From Anaerobacillus sp. (lineage in GTDB: Bacteria > Bacillota > Bacilli > Bacillales > Anaerobacillaceae), in contig SKSA01000218.1 of the NCBI GenBank assembly GCA_007118195.1, forward strand, positions 1-5,015: a stretch of 5,015 nucleotides of DNA, given 5' to 3'. The notes beneath the pieces were generated by a model that was not told the origin of the DNA, ran no database searches, and saw nothing but the letters and a program-made list of their open reading frames with translations. Position 1 is the first letter of the stretch. Each line of letters starts with the position of its first letter. The translations under genes and the position numbers were made by a program. Positions 1 through 4,977 of this stretch are shown here, piece after piece.

Positions 1-4
1 AATT

Positions 5-29
5 AGGTCGTTTTAATCTACCTTTTTTT
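5..29 (+). terminator. Weak possible terminator of an upstream gene outside the window
   Basis: A short stem (AGGT at 5-8 with ACCT at 20-23, with one further G-C pair inside after a mismatch) is followed by a run of seven T residues at 23-29. The layout is that of an intrinsic terminator for a plus-strand gene ending left of the window. The stem is short and the loop large, so it could be chance. No coding region is visible in positions 1-83: stops interrupt all frames. Confidence 0.22.
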
Positions 30-83
30 ATGAAGATGTGAGCGGTGAAGGTTCTACGGTAAACGTTTTTCCTTAATCCCCAC

Positions 84-111
84 TTAACAAATACTACAGT
101 TGATGTATAAT
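84..111 (+). promoter_or_regulatory. Sigma-A-type promoter of the yeeI-like gene
   Basis: The -35 element TTAACA (84-89, one mismatch to TTGACA) and a perfect -10 element TATAAT (106-111) are separated by 16 bp. Transcription would start near position 118, giving a leader of about 78 nt before the ATG at 196. An imperfect dyad, TACA (95-98) and TGTA (104-107), overlaps the -10 element and could be an operator, but this is unsupported beyond its position. Confidence 0.72.
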
Positions 112-149
112 ATTAACTAGTGAAGATTGCTCAAAAAGTCGAGGGGCAA

Positions 150-206
150 TTGAAAAGCAATTATAGATTCAGATTCGAAAGCGAGATGACCAAATATGGG
201 ACGTAA
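150..206 (+). CDS. Candidate 18-codon leader ORF overlapping the yeeI start
   Basis: A TTG codon at 150 lies five bases after GAGG (141-144, part of GAGGGG) and opens an 18-codon frame ending in TAA at 204-206. It is in a different frame from yeeI and overlaps its first eleven bases, a layout typical of translational coupling or a leader peptide. The peptide (reading the TTG as Met: [18 protein letters not shown]) is basic-aromatic at its start and matches no family I recognise. Ribosomes finishing here would stop next to the yeeI start codon. The TTG start and slightly short spacing mean it may not be translated; conservation in relatives would decide. Confidence 0.3.
   Translation: MKSNYRFRFESEMTKYGT
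183..189 (+). promoter_or_regulatory. Imperfect ribosome binding site of yeeI
   Basis: GAGATGA differs by one base from the GAGGTGA part of the ideal Shine-Dalgarno and sits six bases before the ATG at 196. The next in-frame codon upstream of usable length is the stop TGA at 187-189, so 196 is the only plausible start. The site lies inside the candidate leader ORF. Confidence 0.6.
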
Positions 207-915
207 GTGGAACAATATTAAAGAGAAAAAAGCAGCAAAAGACAAAAATACGAGCCGGATTTATTCGAAATTTGGGCTTGAAATTTATGTTACTGCCAAG
301 CGCGGTGAACCAGATCCAGAATCAAACCAAGCGTTGAAATTCGTGATCGAGCGTGCAAAAACATATAACGTACCACGAGCAATCATTGACCGTGCTCTTG
401 AAAAAGCAAAAGGTGGATCAGAAGAAAGCTATGATGAACTTCGTTATGAAGGGTTTGGACCGAACGGATCAATGATCATCGTAGATGGGCTAACAAATAA
501 TGTGAACCGCACTGCAGCAGAAGTACGTTCTGCCTTTAATAAGAACGGTGGAAATATGGGTGTAAGTGGGTCGGTGTCTTATATGTTTGATGCGACAGCG
601 GTTATCGGTGTTGAAGGAAAAACGGCTGATGAAACACTAGAATTGTTAATGGAAGCAGATATAGATGTCCGAGACATTTTAGATGAAGAGGACACGGTGA
701 TCGTGTATGCAGAACCTGATCAATTCCATGCTGTTCAAGAAGCATTCAGAAGTGTAGGTGTAACGGATTTTACCGTAGCAGAACTAACGATGCTCGCGCA
801 AAATGATGTGACACTTCCTGAAGACGCACAAGAACAATTTGAAAAATTAATTGATGCCCTAGAAGATCTAGAAGACGTTCAGCAAGTGTACCACAATGTT
901 GATTTAGGTGAATAA
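196..915 (+). CDS. yeeI: YebC/PmpR/TACO1-family protein, YeeI (YebC2) type
   Basis: This 239-residue protein has the full length and architecture of the YebC family. An N-terminal basic helical domain (about 1-80, beginning [13 protein letters not shown]) is followed by two alpha/beta domains with the family signatures EGFGPNG (85-91), [14 protein letters not shown] (101-114) and [17 protein letters not shown] (115-131). The [12 protein letters not shown] opening, rather than MAGHSKWANIK, places it in the YeeN/YeeI branch, and from memory it is very close to B. subtilis YeeI, also 239 residues. The family was long annotated as DNA-binding transcriptional regulators (PmpR). More recent work on bacterial YebC proteins and mitochondrial TACO1 supports a ribosome-associated role that relieves stalling, for example at proline-rich stretches; this is family knowledge, not visible here. 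It is a cytoplasmic protein with an acidic C-terminal tail. It is monocistronic, with its own promoter and terminator. The start is fixed by homology and an in-frame upstream stop. Confidence 0.95.
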   Translation: MGRKWNNIKEKKAAKDKNTSRIYSKFGLEIYVTAKRGEPDPESNQALKFVIERAKTYNVPRAIIDRALEKAKGGSEESYDELRYEGFGPNGSMIIVDGLTNNVNRTAAEVRSAFNKNGGNMGVSGSVSYMFDATAVIGVEGKTADETLELLMEADIDVRDILDEEDTVIVYAEPDQFHAVQEAFRSVGVTDFTVAELTMLAQNDVTLPEDAQEQFEKLIDALEDLEDVQQVYHNVDLGE

Positions 916-932
916 ATTAAATTTGTAAACCG

Positions 933-958
933 AAAGGACCATTTGTTGGTCCTTTTTT
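933..958 (+). terminator. Intrinsic terminator of yeeI
   Basis: A perfect 9-bp stem, AAAGGACCA (933-941) with TGGTCCTTT (947-955), closes a five-base loop and runs into six T residues (953-958). It begins 18 bases after the yeeI stop codon and makes the gene a single-gene transcription unit. Confidence 0.93.
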
Positions 959-963
959 CTCTC

Positions 964-999
964 GTAAATTCATTGAAGAATAAATTTCGTGGAATTTAC
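964..999. repeat. 8-bp inverted repeat with long loop
   Basis: GTAAATTC (964-971) and GAATTTAC (992-999) are perfect inverted copies separated by 20 bases, just after the yeeI terminator. The stem is AT-rich and has no T-run after it, so it is not a terminator; it could be a protein-binding site or chance. Confidence 0.3.
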
Positions 1000-1020
1000 T
1001 AACTTGGCAGAAGCGAATGG

Positions 1021-1030
1021 AAAGGAGGTG
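1021..1030 (+). promoter_or_regulatory. Near-perfect Shine-Dalgarno before a 13-codon ORF
   Basis: AAAGGAGGTG is nearly the full complement of the 3' end of 16S rRNA and is the strongest ribosome binding site in the window. The only start codon at correct spacing is TTG at 1036, seven bases after GGAGG. It is too far (over 150 bp) to serve the DUF418 gene. Confidence 0.55.
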
Positions 1031-1035
1031 CGAAT

Positions 1036-1077
1036 TTGCAAAAATGCACTAAAAAATTCCATGCGTATCGTGTATAA
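1036..1077 (+). CDS. 13-codon ORF with excellent ribosome binding site; small peptide or gene remnant
   Basis: A TTG start, ideally spaced from AAAGGAGGTG, opens a 13-codon frame (MQKCTKKFHAYRV with TTG read as Met) closed by TAA at 1075-1077. The peptide is basic and contains one cysteine; I do not recognise it. The same frame stays open after the stop, from TCT at 1078 to TAG at 1165-1167, encoding 29 more residues with a C-x2-C pair (CLEC). This is what a damaged gene start would look like, although a functional leader peptide is equally possible. A TATAAT sequence (1073-1078) overlaps the stop but has no partner -35 element. No function is assigned. Confidence 0.3.
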   Translation: MQKCTKKFHAYRV

Positions 1078-1153
1078 TCTTTGTGTGTGATGATTATTTG
1101 TAGAATGAAAGGATTTAATTATACAACAACAAACTGCCTGGAATGTGATCTAA

Positions 1154-1163
1154 GTAACGTTAC
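1154..1163. promoter_or_regulatory. Perfect 10-bp palindrome upstream of the DUF418 gene; possible operator
   Basis: GTAACGTTAC is fully self-complementary and lies 19 bases before the GTG start of the DUF418 gene. Its position suits a repressor operator acting on that gene, but no convincing promoter is visible nearby, so the role is inferred only from symmetry and location. Confidence 0.35.
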
Positions 1164-1182
1164 ATAGTCAAGGTGAAATGGA

Positions 1183-2403
1183 GTGGAGCGAATGGAAACA
1201 CAACGGTTACTACCGACTCAACATGGGGAACGGATGATCACGCTGGATGTGATTAGAGGTTTTGCACTTTTAGGGATTTTATTGGTCAACATGCAATTTT
1301 TTGTGGCACCAAAACTATTTTTGATGCTGTCAGGTGTTACGCTGTTTGAAGGAACGGTGAGCAATATAGCAGATTGGTTGATTACTATTTTTGCGACGGG
1401 GAAATTTTTTACGACCTTTTCATTTTTGTTTGGAATAGGATTTTTCCTATTTATGGAGCGGCTAAACGCCAAAGGATTATCCGTTGGTAAAGTTTATTCA
1501 AGAAGGCTTTTTTTCCTTTTATTGTTAGGACTTATTCATATTTTCCTATTATGGAGTGGAGATATTTTACTTAATTATGCGATTGCAGGATATTTCTTAT
1601 TGTTATTTAGAAAGTCTTCGATAGAAAGAATTAGGAAATGGGCAATCGGAATATTCAGTGTAGTTGTTTTTCTTACCGGATTTTTCACGTTCCTATCGAC
1701 TCTCATGGAAAACGTAGTAGATGAGGGTTTAGTACCTATGAAAGATTTTGCAAGTTTAGTAGACGAATCTGTAGTTGTTTTTCAAAATGGAAGTTTTTCA
1801 GAAATTTTAGCGTTTCGTTTAGCGGAAGAATTATCATTAGTTTTACCAAACTATATCATAACTGTACCGATGGTCCTATTCATTTTTCTTATTGGTTTAT
1901 ACGTGGGGAAGAAGGGCATCGTATTGAATATCAGTGGTCATTTGGAGTGGATCCAAAAAGTATGGAAAAAAAGTTTCATCTATGGAGCTATTTTGACCCT
2001 CGTTTATGTGGTCTTAAAAGCAGAACTCTTTATCGTTCCGTTTTATCTGCATGAAGCATCGGTAGAGGTTCTCTCGCTCGTTTCAGGGCTAGTTGTTTCT
2101 TTCTTTTACATCAGCTCTATGACGTTGTTATGTCAACAGGAACAATGGAAGGAACGACTTAAAATTTTGGCCCCAGTAGGTCAGATGGCGTTAACGAACT
2201 ATTTGCTTCAAACAGTTATATGTATATTGCTATTTTATGGGTATGGTCTTGGATTTTACGGTAAGGTTTCACCTGAAATGGGTATTCTCATCACGTTCGG
2301 TATTTTTACTATTCAAATCATCTTTAGTAAGTTTTGGATGACTAGGTTTAAGTATGGACCGCTTGAGCGTGCTTGGAGAGCTTTTACGTATCGAGGAATT
2401 TAA
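1183..2403 (+). CDS. DUF418-family multi-pass membrane protein (YeiB/YxaH/YrkO-like)
   Basis: The 406-residue product is an integral membrane protein with roughly nine or ten hydrophobic segments. It shows the marks of the DUF418 family. The N-terminal LDVIRGFALLGILLVNM (21-37) is followed by a cytoplasmic-looking basic loop, then HIFLLWSGDILLNYAIAG (119-136) with H119 and D127 as the recurring polar pair. The C-terminal DUF418 domain (about 240-406) carries GQMALTNYLLQT (333-344) and YGPLERAWRAFTY (391-403). The N-terminal motif resembles that of the membrane acyltransferases related to heparan-alpha-glucosaminide N-acetyltransferase, so transfer of an acyl group across the membrane is a plausible but unproven role. 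Length is normal for the family. Two starts compete. GTG at 1183 has AGGTGA (1171-1176) six bases upstream, and ATG at 1192 has GGAG (1180-1183) eight bases upstream; the difference is only three residues. No convincing sigma-A promoter is seen in the preceding gap. The gene appears monocistronic. Confidence 0.9.
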   Translation: MERMETQRLLPTQHGERMITLDVIRGFALLGILLVNMQFFVAPKLFLMLSGVTLFEGTVSNIADWLITIFATGKFFTTFSFLFGIGFFLFMERLNAKGLSVGKVYSRRLFFLLLLGLIHIFLLWSGDILLNYAIAGYFLLLFRKSSIERIRKWAIGIFSVVVFLTGFFTFLSTLMENVVDEGLVPMKDFASLVDESVVVFQNGSFSEILAFRLAEELSLVLPNYIITVPMVLFIFLIGLYVGKKGIVLNISGHLEWIQKVWKKSFIYGAILTLVYVVLKAELFIVPFYLHEASVEVLSLVSGLVVSFFYISSMTLLCQQEQWKERLKILAPVGQMALTNYLLQTVICILLFYGYGLGFYGKVSPEMGILITFGIFTIQIIFSKFWMTRFKYGPLERAWRAFTYRGI

Positions 2404-2419
2404 TGCAAACATACGAAAA

Positions 2420-2452
2420 GAAGCTTCAGGTTTCGGTGGGGCTTCGTTTTTT
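2420..2452 (+). terminator. Terminator of the DUF418 gene, probably bidirectional
   Basis: GAAGC (2420-2424) pairs with GCTTC (2441-2445); four more pairs inside, two of them G-U, leave an eight-base loop. Six T residues follow at 2447-2452. It begins 17 bases after the DUF418 stop. Read on the other strand, the stem is followed by a tail rich in U (TTCTTTT), so it may also end the convergent gene at 2561-3238. Confidence 0.78.
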
Positions 2453-2453
2453 C

Positions 2454-2487
2454 AAGTCGCTTATTCCTAATAAGGAGCAAGCGACTT
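2454..2487. repeat. Long hairpin between the convergent genes
   Basis: AAGTCGCTT (2454-2462) and AAGCGACTT (2479-2487) are perfect inverted copies. After one mismatch the stem continues for five pairs (2464-2468 with 2473-2477, one G-U), closing on a four-base loop. That gives 14 pairs in 34 bases, directly after the DUF418 terminator. Neither strand has a proper T-run after it, so it is not a standard intrinsic terminator. It may act as a backup terminator or as a 3'-end stabilising stem for the convergent transcript. Confidence 0.6.
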
Positions 2488-2537
2488 TAGTTGTCTAATT
2501 AGCACTTCGTTTTTCTGATTGGCTTGCTTATTTTACT

Positions 2538-2561
2538 AACGATATTGTAGTAATTATCGTT
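2538..2561. repeat. 7-bp hairpin touching the stop codon of the zinc-ribbon gene
   Basis: AACGATA (2538-2544) and TATCGTT (2555-2561) are perfect inverted copies around a ten-base loop, reaching into the stop codon of the minus-strand gene. The stem is AT-rich and no U-tract follows on the minus strand, so termination here is unlikely. Confidence 0.3.
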
Positions 2562-3238
2562 TATAGTTTCTGTTCAATCCTTCCGTGGGTTACTTCAAGT
2601 TTTGCAGGAAGGACATATAAATATTCAATAAGTCCGTTTAATAAATCCATTAATAACTCAGCCATTTCATCGTCAAGATCACGTTCGAGATCAAGCATTT
2701 GTTGTAAATTACTTTCACGATCGATAAGATGACTTAATGATGATATTGGCTTTGATAAATCAATATGACTAGGTAGCTGTTTCCAACGATCAGCTAAAGG
2801 TAAACCGTTCGTATCCTCCCCAAGAAAACTTTTTAATACACTTTCAAGAACTCGCTTACTCATGACTGCTGTAGCGAGAGGATCATTAGATTGGTGAACT
2901 TTTAAGGCGGATCGGTATGCGCGAATTAAATCACCTGGAATTTCAGGCTGTTTTTCGATTTGATGCAAAGGTTGCCGTTGGTCATAAATAAACACATCTG
3001 CCGCTTCATTCGTTCCAATTTGATTCTCTTTTAACATAATGACAAATGAAGATGTCCCTTTACAAAAAGGGCAATTTCCTTGTGAAAATAAACCGATCTT
3101 ATTCGCTTGATAATTTACTTTTAAAACAAAAGCAGTTGTCTTTCCACACTCCGGACATTCACATTTTACAGCTTTCGGTATTTTCAAATGACCATATTGG
3201 CTATAAGATAAAATTGAGCCTGGCAATATCCTTTTCAT
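2561..3238 (-). CDS. Putative zinc-ribbon protein with DUF4145-like C-terminal domain
   Basis: This 225-residue soluble protein is not one I can name. Near its N-terminus it has C26-x-C28-P-x-C31-G and then C56-P-F-C59. Two CxxC knuckles 25 residues apart imply a zinc ribbon, with C26 as an extra cysteine. The C-terminal part (about 100-215) is helical and resembles DUF4145: a segment with SKRVLESVLKSFL (127-139), the helix pair around L169-D190, and a closing LIEYLYVLPAKLE (203-215) much like that domain's usual end. DUF4145 is often grouped with HEPN-type domains and occurs in restriction-related proteins. The family's R..GN..AH motif is absent here: the matching stretch reads IDRESNLQQMLDLERDLDDE. 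A nuclease role is therefore not supported. A role in nucleic-acid or protein binding would fit a zinc ribbon but is inference. The start is well supported by GGAGG (3247-3251) eight bases upstream. The gene is convergent with the DUF418 gene and separated from brnQ by a strong terminator. No clear sigma-A promoter is visible upstream. Confidence 0.85.
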   Translation of the reverse strand: MKRILPGSILSYSQYGHLKIPKAVKCECPECGKTTAFVLKVNYQANKIGLFSQGNCPFCKGTSSFVIMLKENQIGTNEAADVFIYDQRQPLHQIEKQPEIPGDLIRAYRSALKVHQSNDPLATAVMSKRVLESVLKSFLGEDTNGLPLADRWKQLPSHIDLSKPISSLSHLIDRESNLQQMLDLERDLDDEMAELLMDLLNGLIEYLYVLPAKLEVTHGRIEQKL

Positions 3239-3246
3239 ATGTTAAT

Positions 3247-3251
3247 CCTCC
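3247..3251 (-). promoter_or_regulatory. Ribosome binding site of the zinc-ribbon gene
   Basis: On the minus strand TAGGAGGA lies just upstream of the ATG, with eight bases between the GGAGG core and the start codon. It fixes 3238 as the start. Confidence 0.85.
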
Positions 3252-3428
3252 TACATCAATACAGCTAAATAAATGGACGTATATACACGATTTGTCTTCT
3301 TATCATTATTAGTACCCAAAAAGCGTAATTATTTACATGGCTACAAATGGAAAAATAAATCATGATATTGATGGAATTGACGGGCAAATTAGCGTTACTT
3401 GTTTGGCTAGCGGTGTTTTATGGGATCA
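3252..3428. other. Intergenic region with no supported gene
   Basis: This stretch lies between the ribosome binding site of the zinc-ribbon gene and the brnQ terminator, and should contain the promoter of the former. I find no good -35/-10 pair on the minus strand. Small symmetric elements are present: GTATATAC (3279-3286), and GTAA...TTAC within 3325-3336. Two short ORFs (39 codons on +, 3337-3456; 32 codons on -, starting at 3363) lack ribosome binding sites and are not called. Confidence 0.5.
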
Positions 3429-3477
3429 AAAACCCCATTGTCTCTACATAAAGTAGAAATAATGGGGTTTTCTTTTT
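3429..3477 (-). terminator. Strong bidirectional terminator downstream of brnQ
   Basis: AAAACCCCATT (3429-3439) pairs perfectly with AATGGGGTTTT (3461-3471), and an inner stem TCTAC/GTAGA (3443-3447 with 3453-3457) extends the hairpin to a five-base loop. On the minus strand it follows the brnQ stop closely and ends in TTTTT. On the plus strand it ends in TTTT-C-TTTTTTT (3468-3479). It should stop brnQ transcripts before the zinc-ribbon gene, and would also block plus-strand read-through into brnQ. Confidence 0.92.
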
Positions 3478-4797
3478 TTATGCGGCTTGTTTAGGATTTT
3501 TCTCTTGATTAGAGTTGCTTTTAACTTGTTCTAGGATGTATCCTGCGATACCCCCGACAATCGCCGGTACTAGCCAAGCTAGACCTATTGAAGCAAATGG
3601 CAATAGCTCCACTAATTGTTGGATGAAGTTCATTTGAATGCCAAAGGCAGTTAAACCATCATATAAGCTTACAAGACCAGTTAAAAGAATAGCTCCTCGA
3701 TATACCATTTGTGAACCTTTGAAAAAGCGGTGTAAAAATGCAAGCGAAATGAGCACGATCGTTATAGGATAGATCATTACTAATGCTGGTACTGATAAGG
3801 AAATGATTTGATTTAAGCCAAGGTTTGAGACAATAAAACTAAACAAAATGATCGCTGTAACCATCGTTTTATAACTAATTTTCGAAGTGTGCCTTGTAAA
3901 GTATTGACTACAAGCAATCGTTAAGCCAACGACAGTAGAGAAACAAGCAAGTAAAACAATAAGTCCTAGTAACAATTTACCACCTGCACCAAACAGGATT
4001 TCAGCTCCACTAGAAAGGATTTCACTACCATTTTCGTACGTTCCAAAATGGGCCATTTTCACACCCATCCAACCGATCGAAATATAGACGAAAGCTAATC
4101 CAATTCCAGCAATAACACCGGCTGTAACTGATTTTTTCATTAATTGACGTTGGTCGGTAATTCCATTTTGTTTAAAGGCATTAATAACAATTATTCCAAA
4201 AGCTAGTGCTGCAATGGTATCCATCGTTAAATAGCCTTCCAGAAAACCAGTGAAAAATGGAGTAGTTTCATATTTTTCATTAGGCGTTAAATTAGTTTGA
4301 TCAAAGTTAATAAAGCTAGCACCTGCTAATGCGATAATTGTAAGTAGTAGAGCAGGTGTTAGCCACCGACCGACACGCTCAACAATTTTTGAAGGGTTTA
4401 AGCTGACAAAATAAGCTAAGGCGAAAAAGATCATTGTAAAAATGAGTAGTATTGGGCCTCCTTCAACAAAAGGTCTAACTCCCATTTCATAGGCAACATT
4501 AGCTCCACGAGGGATTGCAAAAAATGGGCCGATGGCAAGGTATACGGACGTAATAAATACAAGGCCAAAAAGCGGATGAACGCGATTTGCTAAGCCTTCA
4601 GCTCCCCCTTTAACAATAGCGATTGCAGCAATAGCGATAATCGGTAAACCGACTCCTGTTAAAACGAAACCACTAATCGCCCACCAAAAAGATTCTCCCG
4701 CTTCCATTCCTAAAAATGGTGGATAAATTAAATTCCCTGCACCAAAAAATAAGGCAAATAACATCAGTCCGATAAGTAAAGTGTCTTTTGATTTCAT
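3478..4797 (-). CDS. brnQ: BrnQ branched-chain amino acid:cation symporter
   Basis: The 439-residue product belongs to the LIVCS family, which takes up leucine, isoleucine and valine with Na+ or H+ across the cytoplasmic membrane. It has about twelve hydrophobic segments and the family signatures: FALFFGAGNLIYPPFLG (14-30), GVGLPI (48-53), GPFFAIPRGANVAYE (90-104), GYLTMDTIAALAFGIIVINA (188-207) and ACFSTVVGLTIACSQYF (284-300). The GAGN and FAIPR segments are the unwound-helix-type motifs expected in this transporter fold. Length is normal and the C-terminus is a short hydrophilic tail. An open frame extends 26 codons further upstream to 4875, but the ATG at 4797 is chosen: it has GGAGG (4806-4810) eight bases before it, it matches the usual family N-terminus (MK..D...IG.MLFALFFGAGN), and the longer frame would run through the downstream promoter. 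Many Bacillaceae carry several brnQ paralogues, so the exact orthology is uncertain. Regulation by CodY is suggested by an upstream box. Confidence 0.95.
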   Translation of the reverse strand: MKSKDTLLIGLMLFALFFGAGNLIYPPFLGMEAGESFWWAISGFVLTGVGLPIIAIAAIAIVKGGAEGLANRVHPLFGLVFITSVYLAIGPFFAIPRGANVAYEMGVRPFVEGGPILLIFTMIFFALAYFVSLNPSKIVERVGRWLTPALLLTIIALAGASFINFDQTNLTPNEKYETTPFFTGFLEGYLTMDTIAALAFGIIVINAFKQNGITDQRQLMKKSVTAGVIAGIGLAFVYISIGWMGVKMAHFGTYENGSEILSSGAEILFGAGGKLLLGLIVLLACFSTVVGLTIACSQYFTRHTSKISYKTMVTAIILFSFIVSNLGLNQIISLSVPALVMIYPITIVLISLAFLHRFFKGSQMVYRGAILLTGLVSLYDGLTAFGIQMNFIQQLVELLPFASIGLAWLVPAIVGGIAGYILEQVKSNSNQEKNPKQAA

Positions 4798-4805
4798 AGG
4801 TGTTT

Positions 4806-4810
4806 CCTCC
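4806..4810 (-). promoter_or_regulatory. Ribosome binding site deciding the brnQ start
   Basis: On the minus strand TTTGGAGGAAA precedes the ATG at 4797, with eight bases between the GGAGG core and the start codon. No comparable site precedes the alternative start at 4875. Confidence 0.88.
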
Positions 4811-4846
4811 AAAGTTTTAATGAGTATCCGTGAACCTCTGCCTGAC

Positions 4847-4875
4847 ATTAAACACTGACTCGCACCACACGTCAA
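4847..4875 (-). promoter_or_regulatory. Proximal brnQ promoter (P2), sigma-A type
   Basis: On the minus strand TTGACG (4870-4875, one mismatch to consensus) and TTTAAT (4847-4852, one mismatch) are separated by exactly 17 bp. Transcription would begin near 4840, leaving a leader of about 43 nt. The perfect 8-bp palindrome CTCTAGAG (4878-4885) lies just upstream of the -35 element. Confidence 0.68.
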
Positions 4876-4931
4876 CTCTCTAGAGCTATAGTTTATTTAC
4901 TACTGTCCTCATCTAGGATTTCATGTAACTG

Positions 4932-4946
4932 AATTTTGTAACAATT
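4932..4946. promoter_or_regulatory. CodY-like operator upstream of brnQ
   Basis: AATTTTGTAACAATT matches the CodY consensus AATTTTCWGAAAATT at 12 of 15 positions, and its mirror reading on the minus strand also has three mismatches. It covers the predicted start point of the distal promoter P1, a location suited to repression when branched-chain amino acids and GTP are plentiful. CodY control of branched-chain amino acid uptake is well known in Bacillota; binding here is inferred. A much weaker second match (9 of 15) lies near the right window end. Confidence 0.6.
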
Positions 4947-4949
4947 ATG

Positions 4950-4977
4950 ATTGTATAATATTATTAGAGATTTTCAA
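4950..4977 (-). promoter_or_regulatory. Distal brnQ promoter (P1), sigma-A type
   Basis: On the minus strand TTGAAA (4972-4977) and TACAAT (4950-4955) are 16 bp apart, giving a start point near 4943 and a leader of about 145 nt. The leader shows no T-box signature and no riboswitch that I recognise. On the plus strand the same region contains TATAAT (4954-4959), but without a suitable -35 element. Confidence 0.55.

Larger units (their letters stand above)
1012..1198 (+). repeat. 12-bp direct repeat flanking the pre-DUF418 region
   Basis: AGCGAATGGAAA occurs perfectly at 1012-1023 and again at 1187-1198, where it contains the second possible start codon (ATG at 1192) of the DUF418 gene. The copies begin 175 bp apart. 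The flanking bases differ on both sides, so the match is exactly 12 bp. It may mark a small duplication or insertion upstream of the membrane-protein gene. Confidence 0.5.

Noticed and set aside
1073..1078. TATAAT as the promoter of the DUF418 gene
   Set aside because: The -10 match is perfect, but nothing resembling a -35 element lies 16-19 bp upstream and the TG extension is misplaced by one base.
1218..1472. 84-codon minus-strand ORF inside the DUF418 gene
   Set aside because: It is wholly antisense to the conserved N-terminal coding region of the DUF418 gene, and its translation resembles no family I recognise. It is a shadow of the real gene.
3046..3312. 88-codon plus-strand ORF overlapping the zinc-ribbon gene start
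   Set aside because: It runs antisense across the CxxC coding region and ribosome binding site of a well-supported gene, and has no recognisable domain.
3279..3330. Sigma-B or sigma-A promoter for the zinc-ribbon gene
   Set aside because: A GGGTAC sequence and a TATATA sequence exist on the minus strand, but neither has a convincing -35 partner at the right spacing.
3337..3456. 39-codon plus-strand ORF in the gap before brnQ
   Set aside because: There is no Shine-Dalgarno before its ATG, and its end lies inside the terminator hairpin. Nothing in the peptide is recognisable.
4798..4875. 26-codon N-terminal extension of brnQ
   Set aside because: The extension lacks a ribosome binding site, covers the P2 promoter, and does not fit the family's usual N-terminus. 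The start at 4797 has a proper GGAGG.
4798..4943. T-box or preQ1-like riboswitch in the brnQ leader
   Set aside because: The leader from P1 lacks the conserved T-box sequence, and an AGAGGTTC stretch near 4831-4838 has only a superficial likeness to preQ1-I aptamers, without the matching pairing or the A-rich tail in place.
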